This document shows, piece after piece, positions 58,155 to 64,000 of a DNA stretch of 64,000 nt (positions are counted from its first letter, which is position 1; each line of letters opens with the position of its first letter). The stretch spans positions 2,294,001 to 2,358,000 of the forward strand of contig NZ_JAPEMT010000002.1 of NCBI RefSeq assembly GCF_026342435.1, written 5' to 3'. Source of the DNA: Streptomyces sp. NBC_00237. Lineage in GTDB: Bacteria; Actinomycetota; Actinomycetes; Streptomycetales; Streptomycetaceae. The position numbers and the translations under genes are program-made. The notes beneath the pieces were generated by a model. That model was given only the letters and a program-made list of their open reading frames with translations, searched no databases and had not been told where the DNA came from.

Positions 58155-59504
58155 CTACTTCGTGAAGAGGTCGACGACCTGGCGGATGCAGAGGACCACG
58201 AAGAGCAGCCCGCCCAGCGCCAGCATGACGTTGCTCAGCCAGCCGTTGCGCCACGTCGCGGGTGTGCGCGAGGAGTTGAGGAGCGCGATCAGGGTCAGCG
58301 CGAGGAACGGCATGAAGAACGCGCCGAGCACCCCGTACACCACCACCAGGCCGAACGGCTGGTCCAGGAAGAGCAGCCCGATCGGCGGGAAGGTCAGCCA
58401 CAGCAGGTACGCCCGGAAGGGGAGGGACTTCTCGCGCTTGCCCGCCGCGACCTCCTCGACCATCCCGACCACCGGCTGCCCGGTCTTCCGCTCCCGCTGG
58501 AACCGCTCCACGAAGTCCGCGAACATCAGGCTCACCCCGTGCCACACGCCCACCAGCGCGCCGAAGGAGGTGGCGAAGAAGCCGATCAGGAAGAGCTTCG
58601 CGGTGACGGCCCCGAACTTGGCCTCCAGCACCCCGCCCAGGTCGACCAGACCCTTGTCGCCCTTGCCGAGCGCCACGCCCGACGAGTGCAGCAGCTCCGC
58701 ACCGATGATCAGCATGGCGACGACGAAGATGCCGGTCGTGATGTACGCGACGCGGTTGTCGAGCCGCATCACCTTCATCCAGCTCGCGTCGGTCCAGCCC
58801 TTGGAGTTCACCCAGTACCCGTACGCGGCCATGGTGATGGTGCCGCCGACGCCGCCGATCAGGCCGAGCGTGTAGAAGAGCGAGCCGTCCGGGAGGGCGG
58901 GGACCAGGCCCTTGACCGCGTTGCCGAGGTCGGGGGCCACGCGGATGGCCACGTACACGACGACCAGGAACTTCAGGCCGATCACGACGGTCATGAACTT
59001 CTCGAAGACCCGGTACCGGTTGAACCACACGAAGGCGAGCCCGAGGAGTCCGCACAGGACCGCCCAGAACTTCATGTCCGGGCCGTTCGGCATGAGCGCG
59101 GCGAGCGGCAGCGCGGAGGACGACATCGCGGTCGCGCCGTAGACGAAGCCCCAGATGACGACGTAGACGCCGAAGTAGACGGTGGTCCACTGGCCGAGGC
59201 TGCGCCAGCCCTCGAAGAGGGTCTTGCCGGTGGCGAGGTGCCAGCGGCCGGTCGCCTCGGCGAGCGAGATCTTGACGACGCAGCCGATGATCGCCGCCCA
59301 CAGCAGGGTGTACCCGAACTGGCTGCCCGCGATGAGCGTCGCGACGAGGTCGCCCGCGCCGACGCCGGTCGCGGCCACGACGATGCCCGGGCCGATGTAC
59401 TTCCAACTCGCCTTGCGCAGGGCGGGCTCGGCGAGTTCCGGTGTCACTCCGCCGCCGCTCTTCTTCCCCGGATTCCCCGGAACGCCTGAAGTGCTGTCTG
59501 ACAT
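58155..59504 (-). CDS. Nramp-family transporter lacking the canonical metal-site motifs
   Basis: A 449-aa polytopic transporter with the Nramp layout of eleven helices. In classical Nramp, helix 1 has DPGN and helix 6 has MPH; here helix 1 reads ATGVGAGDLVATLIAG and helix 6 reads GGVGGTITMAAYGYW, so both metal-binding motifs are missing or altered. It belongs to a divergent branch whose substrate may not be Mn/Fe. ATG at 59504 was taken; the longer frame to 59669 has low-quality sequence. Single gene, ending before a terminator. Confidence 0.85.
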   Translation of the reverse strand: MSDSTSGVPGNPGKKSGGGVTPELAEPALRKASWKYIGPGIVVAATGVGAGDLVATLIAGSQFGYTLLWAAIIGCVVKISLAEATGRWHLATGKTLFEGWRSLGQWTTVYFGVYVVIWGFVYGATAMSSSALPLAALMPNGPDMKFWAVLCGLLGLAFVWFNRYRVFEKFMTVVIGLKFLVVVYVAIRVAPDLGNAVKGLVPALPDGSLFYTLGLIGGVGGTITMAAYGYWVNSKGWTDASWMKVMRLDNRVAYITTGIFVVAMLIIGAELLHSSGVALGKGDKGLVDLGGVLEAKFGAVTAKLFLIGFFATSFGALVGVWHGVSLMFADFVERFQRERKTGQPVVGMVEEVAAGKREKSLPFRAYLLWLTFPPIGLLFLDQPFGLVVVYGVLGAFFMPFLALTLIALLNSSRTPATWRNGWLSNVMLALGGLLFVVLCIRQVVDLFTK

Positions 59505-59731
59505 GGTGTTTCCCTTGCCTCCCGTTGTCCCCCCACGGTGATGTGGATCACCGTGGAGGGAGGGGACGGGCGGGCGCAAGGGGCGGGCGCGGATCGTCTC
59601 CGGATCGCAGCCGTACGGCGAAACCTCGGGCTCGGTGGCCGCAGCTCCTCCCCGGTACTCGGCCAGCACATCGGCACGCCCCTGGCGGGCCTGCTCGGCG
59701 TCGCCGGGGGCGCGACCGTGCGTCGCTGGGG

Positions 59732-60502
59732 TCAGCGTCGGCGCCAGGGCTTGTCGGGGATGCGTACCTGGGGTTCGGTGCCGAGAAAGTCGACGAGGAC
59801 GGGCCGGGGCAGACCGCCGGTGCGCAGTTCCATGCGGCCGAGTCTGCCGCTGGCGTCGACCCAGTACGTCACCGGTGAGGTGGCCGCCTGAGGAGCTTTC
59901 CGGCCCTGGGGGCGGGGGCCGGAGAAGAGAGTGTGCGAGCGTCCGCCCAGGGTCCGTTCGCCCAGTCGGCGTGTTCCGGACTGGGCGAGGAGCTGGGGGT
60001 TGTCGGGCCGGTTGACACCCAGGGCCATGAGGACCTTCAGGGCGGTGTCCAGCGGGTCCTGGGCGTAGCCACGGGGTGTCCAGGCACGCGCGGGAAGCTG
60101 GGCGGCCACCCGGGTGACCTGGGCGGCCGTGTCGTCGGCGGGAGGCTTGTGCAGGGACACCGAGAGTCCGGTGGTGTCCCAGGCGATCAGCCCGCGCTGC
60201 GCCGGGCGGCCCGCGGTGTAGGTGCCGACCGCGCGATGGGTCCTGTAGTCGATCACGCCCTTGACGATCACGGAGTCGGCTCCGTCGTCGATGGTCGCGG
60301 TGATGCGGGCCGGGCTCGACTCGTAGGCGAGGAAGCGGGCCACGGCGAGCCGCTCGGCCTCCTGGGTCGTCACCGGCCGGGGGGCGTCCGGGTCTTCGGC
60401 GTTCGTGCCGAGGAGGACCGCGCCGGTGGCCAGCAGCGAGGTGGCGGCGACGGCGGCGAGCACGGCCGTACGGCGGGTCGGGGTGCGGGGGGTGCGGGGC
60501 AT
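59732..60502 (-). CDS. Exported or membrane-anchored hypothetical protein
   Basis: A 256-aa protein with a signal-anchor (RRTAVLAAVAATSLLATGAV) and an extracytoplasmic domain resembling LppX/LolA-like or CU044-type actinobacterial proteins (VIVKGVIDYRTHRAVGTYTA; VTYWVDASGRLGRMELRTGG). The closing part reads like proteins that measure a change in a bound ligand, but I can name no family with confidence. ATG at 60502 is 9 nt after AAAGG. The gene lies downstream of the large surface-protein gene on the same strand. Confidence 0.7.
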   Translation of the reverse strand: MPRTPRTPTRRTAVLAAVAATSLLATGAVLLGTNAEDPDAPRPVTTQEAERLAVARFLAYESSPARITATIDDGADSVIVKGVIDYRTHRAVGTYTAGRPAQRGLIAWDTTGLSVSLHKPPADDTAAQVTRVAAQLPARAWTPRGYAQDPLDTALKVLMALGVNRPDNPQLLAQSGTRRLGERTLGGRSHTLFSGPRPQGRKAPQAATSPVTYWVDASGRLGRMELRTGGLPRPVLVDFLGTEPQVRIPDKPWRRR

Positions 60503-60540
60503 CGGGGTCTGCCTTTCGTGTCCGTCACGGGACAGGGCGA

Positions 60541-60578
60541 CGGGCGACGCCCTCCGGTGATCCGGAGGGCGCCGCCCG
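60541..60578 (-). terminator. Terminator after the large surface-protein gene
   Basis: Stem CGGGCG...GCCCTCCGG (60541-60557) pairs with CCGGAGGGC...CGCCCG (60562-60578) around a 4-nt loop TGAT, with one internal mismatch. It lies 37 bp beyond the stop of the surface-protein gene. Confidence 0.75.
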
Positions 60579-60614
60579 TTTCCCGTGTCCGTCACAGGGC
60601 CACTATGGGTGTGG

Positions 60615-63600
60615 TCACTTTCCCTTCTTGCCGGACTCGCCGGGCTTGTTGGTCAACGTCACCGTGATGCCCTGGGTGGCGTTGTTCTTGGTCAGGGTGT
60701 AGGGGCCGGACACCGGCTTCGTCGGCATCAGGTAGCCCTCGGGCACGGCGGTCTCCCGCAGGTAGTACGCGCCGAGCGGGAGCTTGCCGAAGGTGCAGAC
60801 GCCCTGCCTGTCGGTGGCACAGGCCGGGTTGACGCGGGTGTCGGGGCGTGCCCCGGTGACCTGCAGGCCCGGGGTGCCGTTGGTCTCGCGCCAGGTCTGG
60901 AAGACCGCGCCGGACAGGACCCGGCCGCTCTTCGCGTCCTTCTTCAGGACGGTGATCTTCCCGACGGGAGTGGGCACGGGAGGCTCCACCTCGTCCGGCG
61001 GGACGATGACGACCTTGGCCTTGCACTGCTCCTCGGGCGGGAAGGTCGGATCGCTCGCGGGGCAGTTGTACAGGTTCTCCTGGTGCTCCAGCGTGTTGGG
61101 CATCTCCGCGGTGGCGCCCTTGGGGAGGTCCTTCAGCGCGTCCTTGCGCACCGTGACGGAGAAGCGGATGACGGCCTTCTGCTTCACGGGCAGCTTGCCG
61201 AGCCACTTGAGGACGCCGTTCTCGTAGGAGACGGTGCCGGGGCCCTCGACGACCTTGATGTCGTTGTTGTAGTCGGCGTACTTGAGGATGTGCTGGATCG
61301 GGTCGATGACCGCGTCCATGTTCGGGTCACCGGGCACGTCCGCGGTGCCGGTGTTGCGCACCGTCCAGGTGTAGGTCACCTTCTCGCCGGGCTTGACCCG
61401 CGGCTTGTCGACCGACTTCGAGGCGTCGACGTAGGGCACCCTGGCTCGGTTCTCGCAGTCCTCATCCTCCGGGTCGCAGATGGGGGGAACGATGGTGCCG
61501 CCCTCGTCGTCGTAGGCGCGGATCACCTCCGGCTTCTTCTCCGTGTCGACCTTGGTCTCGGACACCAGCTTGTTGTTGACGAGCTGGTTGCCGAAGTTGC
61601 GGCGGTTGGCGGTGATGGAGTAGGTGAACTTCGCCGTCTCACCCTGCTTCAGGTCGCCGGTCCAGCGCAGGCCCTTGCCCGCCTCGAAGGCCAGCGTGCC
61701 GGTGCCCTGGGTGATCTTGTGGTCGTTGTTGTAGGCGGCGTCGTCGAAGACGTCGATCATGTCGTCGAAGACGATGGCCGGCCAGGCGCCGACGAGGTCG
61801 ACCGCACCGACGTTGGTGATGATGATCTCGTACGGGTACTTCTGGCCCGGGCGGATCAGGCCGGTGGGGCGGCCGATCTTGGTCAGCTGGAAGTACGCGA
61901 TCGGGACGCGGGTGGCGCAGACCGGGTCGGTGGAGCCGGTGTCGCAGTTGGAGTCGGCCAGGTGGATCCGGTTGTCCAGGATCATGTCGCCGGCGGGCCT
62001 GCGGGGGGCCCGGACCTGGTAGGTGAGGGTCACCTTCTTGCCCTGGAGCAGCGGCCCGGTCCAGGTGAGCTTCTGGGCCGTGGCGTCGAAGACGGGGACC
62101 GCGACGGGCTGGCCGTCGATGGTGGCCTTCGGGGAGCCCGTGACGAAGCTGCTGGCGTCGAGCACCTTGGACAGGTCGTCGGTGATGACGGCCGGGTTGC
62201 GGTCGGTGCCGGGGTTCTCGGCCACGACGGTGTAGGTCACCACCATGCCGTCGACGGCGGCCTTCTTGTCGACGCTCTTCCTGATGATGAGGGGCGTCTT
62301 CTTGGTGAAGCCGAAGTCGTAGGTGTGGTTGTTGTGCCCGCCGTCGCCGGTGGTGATCGCGTGCTCGGCGAACGTACCGCCGGCAGCAACCTTGCCGTCG
62401 CTGTCGATGTGGTCGTTGGTGCCCGCGTCGGCGCGGGTGGGCTTCGCGCCCTCCAGCGGACCGCCCGCGGCGTAGTCCTCCGCCTTGTCGAGCTTGATCG
62501 TGTACTTGCTGCGGTGGCTGACGCCGCCGGTGACGTTGGAGGCGTCGAAGTAGTACTCGCCGCGCGCGCTGGTCTTGGTGGTCCCGGCGAGCGAGCCGTC
62601 CTCCTTGTAGAGGTTGACGGTCACCCCGGCGACAGGAGCCTCGTCGGGGTCCTGGATGCCGTTGTTGTTGGTGTCGTCCCAGACGCGGTTGCCGATCTGG
62701 ATCGGTGCCTCGTCGCACATCACCTCGATGTCGGCCATGCCCGCGGCCTTGCCGAAGGATTCGTGCAGGAGCAGGCCGTCCCTGGTCATGTCGCTCTGAC
62801 CGGTGGTGCGGTTCACCCAGGCGGTGCCGTTGGTGTAGTCGTCACCGGTCGGGTCGATCGCGGAGGTGGCGATGGTGTCCTCGACCCGCGACAGGGCCAG
62901 CCCGCCGTAGAACGCCTCCTGGTGGTAGGCGAGCCGCTGGTCACCGGGGTAGAACTCCTTGACGCTGGTGTCCCCACCGTTGTCGCGCCCGCTGGCGTTG
63001 TTGGTGCAGCCGCCGTTGCCGTCCATGACGAACTTGCCGTCCGCGCCGGGGCAGGCCCGGTTGATGTCACCGCCGGAGGCGGTGGTGATCAGCCTGGGCG
63101 CGCCCTCGTCCTGGGCGACCTTGATGCCGCCCTGCATGGCGAAGCGGTCCCGGAAGCCCAGCACCAGGTCGCCGTTGTCCTCGAAGAGGATGTCGGAGAG
63201 CAGCGGCTGCGGGTAGCTGACCCAGGCGCCGTTGCAGGTGGCGCCCTCCTGGTTGAAGCGGTAGCGGTCGGCCCAGGGGAACCAGCCCTTGCCCTTGCAG
63301 GCGGCGATGGTCATGCCGGTACCGCGCGGGAAGTCGAGCTTCTGGTCCATCACGATGCCGGTGAACGTGCCGCTGTCCGGGTTGAAGTCGTGGATGACGG
63401 CCCGCATGTCCGCCTTGCTGTCGGTGGACTGGCCGGAGCACACCCCGCCGATCAGCATCCTGCCGTCCCGGATGCCGATGGCGAACGGGCGCCAGTCGTC
63501 GGCGGAGGGGCAGTTGGGGTTGGGGATGTCGTACGACGCCTTGGGCGCGCTCGCGGTCTTCTGCGTGGCGTCGTAGCGGTAGAGCTTCTTGTCGTTCGCG

Positions 63601-64000
63601 TTGATGACCCAGAGGTCCTTGCCGTCCTCGCTCACCTCGACGTCGCCCAGCGACTCCTTGGCGACGGCCGGCATGAAGCCCGCGTCCTGGTTCTGCGCGA
63701 TGGACTGCTTGTGCACGGTCGTCCCCGCGTTCGGGACGGTCGTGAACTGCGAGAGCGCGTTCGTGTTCCGGTCGTACAGGTAGATCGCGCCGGGTCCGCC
63801 GGGCCCGTAGTTGGCGCCCCGCTGCGCGACCGCGCCGGAGAACACCCACCTCTTGGACTTGCTGTAGCCGATGCCGTACAGCGCACCGGTCTCGGCCTTG
63901 GTGGTCCACTTGTCCACTTCGGCGTTGCGGTCGTTCTTGTCGCTGCCTCGGGTGTTGTACGCGAAGGAGACCAGCGTCTTCTTCGTGGCCGCGTCGATGC
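60615..64000 (-). CDS. Large secreted SdrD/SpaA-type surface protein (5' part outside window)
   Basis: At least 1128 codons, the frame running off the window on the N-terminal side. From the visible N-terminus: a propeller-like region (TTVHKQSIAQNQDAGFMPAV; VSEDGKDLWVINANDKKLYR), an SdrD B-like domain (RVWDDTNNNGIQDPDEAPVA, about 62390-62705), several DUF11-like repeats (VTYTVVAENPGTDRNPAVIT; KVTYTWTVRNTGTADVPGD) and a C-terminal SpaA/Cna-B domain (GKITVLKKDAKSGRVLSGAV; YLRETAVPEGYLMPT). It ends SGKKGK with no LPXTG or membrane helix, so it appears secreted rather than sortase-anchored. Adhesive or pilus-like structure is likely but not shown. Confidence 0.85.
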   Translation of the reverse strand, partial: IDAATKKTLVSFAYNTRGSDKNDRNAEVDKWTTKAETGALYGIGYSKSKRWVFSGAVAQRGANYGPGGPGAIYLYDRNTNALSQFTTVPNAGTTVHKQSIAQNQDAGFMPAVAKESLGDVEVSEDGKDLWVINANDKKLYRYDATQKTASAPKASYDIPNPNCPSADDWRPFAIGIRDGRMLIGGVCSGQSTDSKADMRAVIHDFNPDSGTFTGIVMDQKLDFPRGTGMTIAACKGKGWFPWADRYRFNQEGATCNGAWVSYPQPLLSDILFEDNGDLVLGFRDRFAMQGGIKVAQDEGAPRLITTASGGDINRACPGADGKFVMDGNGGCTNNASGRDNGGDTSVKEFYPGDQRLAYHQEAFYGGLALSRVEDTIATSAIDPTGDDYTNGTAWVNRTTGQSDMTRDGLLLHESFGKAAGMADIEVMCDEAPIQIGNRVWDDTNNNGIQDPDEAPVAGVTVNLYKEDGSLAGTTKTSARGEYYFDASNVTGGVSHRSKYTIKLDKAEDYAAGGPLEGAKPTRADAGTNDHIDSDGKVAAGGTFAEHAITTGDGGHNNHTYDFGFTKKTPLIIRKSVDKKAAVDGMVVTYTVVAENPGTDRNPAVITDDLSKVLDASSFVTGSPKATIDGQPVAVPVFDATAQKLTWTGPLLQGKKVTLTYQVRAPRRPAGDMILDNRIHLADSNCDTGSTDPVCATRVPIAYFQLTKIGRPTGLIRPGQKYPYEIIITNVGAVDLVGAWPAIVFDDMIDVFDDAAYNNDHKITQGTGTLAFEAGKGLRWTGDLKQGETAKFTYSITANRRNFGNQLVNNKLVSETKVDTEKKPEVIRAYDDEGGTIVPPICDPEDEDCENRARVPYVDASKSVDKPRVKPGEKVTYTWTVRNTGTADVPGDPNMDAVIDPIQHILKYADYNNDIKVVEGPGTVSYENGVLKWLGKLPVKQKAVIRFSVTVRKDALKDLPKGATAEMPNTLEHQENLYNCPASDPTFPPEEQCKAKVVIVPPDEVEPPVPTPVGKITVLKKDAKSGRVLSGAVFQTWRETNGTPGLQVTGARPDTRVNPACATDRQGVCTFGKLPLGAYYLRETAVPEGYLMPTKPVSGPYTLTKNNATQGITVTLTNKPGESGKKGK

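Overview
The window reads as a chromosomal segment of a Streptomyces-type actinomycete. GC content is very high with strong third-position G/C bias, GTG and TTG starts are frequent, start-stop overlaps of the GTGA/ATGA type recur, and the gene families are typical of the genus (DUF397 with HTH-DUF5753 pairs, FxSxx-type genes, an actinobacterial Tad pilus cluster). I saw no tRNA, rRNA, CRISPR array or complete mobile element.

Left part (1-13.7 kb). This is mostly core metabolism and envelope: oxyR (cut by the window edge) diverging from ahpC-ahpD for peroxide defence; an AI-2E-type permease coupled to a small membrane protein; a secreted lytic-transglycosylase-like protein with a long structured leader and a Crp-type palindrome; PIN-PhoH; a cis-prenyltransferase; an aldo/keto reductase; a DUF2079 membrane protein; a baeRF3-type protein; an A24 prepilin peptidase; and DUF192.

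Conflict/RiPP block (13.7-24.3 kb). A 76-aa FxsA-like peptide is coupled to a stand-alone HExxH peptide beta-hydroxylase. These face a three-gene operon on the other strand, every junction a 4-nt GTGA overlap: a trypsin-VMAP protein, a MoxR AAA+ ATPase, and a 1518-aa protein joining a SAV_2336/vWA-like region to an NB-ARC-TPR (FxsT-like) region. The operon has the parts list of a vWA-MoxR-VMAP ternary conflict system merged with the FxSxx-COOH tetratricopeptide protein.

Middle (24.6-36.8 kb). Small hypothetical genes, an APH-like kinase, a GNAT acetyltransferase, a saccharopine-dehydrogenase-like reductase, a Tat-exported alpha/beta hydrolase, a membrane protein coupled to a NarL-type two-component pair, a membrane Ser/Thr kinase with a proline-rich minisatellite, and a surface protein with PPC-like domains.

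Bacteriocin island (about 37.2-41.1 kb). A visibly more A+T-rich patch, bordered by an IS5-type transposase remnant, encodes a 56-aa Lys/Trp-rich peptide that matches the aureocin A53/lacticin Q class of leaderless bacteriocins. Beside it are two bPH2 (YdbT/YdbS-like) membrane proteins, a small membrane protein and an HTH-only LysR-type protein. I consider this the most interesting locus of the window.

Tad pilus cluster (44.2-56.4 kb). All genes are on the minus strand: a zinc-ribbon protein, CpaB, a TadZ-TadE fusion, TadE, TadA/CpaF, TadB, TadC, a histidine kinase and response regulator, Flp pilin, a TadG-like protein with an apparent CTG start, a lipoprotein and an OmpA-domain protein. The required prepilin peptidase is encoded about 31 kb away at 12.4-13.1 kb.

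Right end (56.9-64 kb). A GH18 chitinase lipoprotein, an Nramp-family transporter lacking the usual metal-site motifs, an exported hypothetical protein, and a very large secreted SdrD/SpaA-type surface protein whose N-terminus lies beyond the window.
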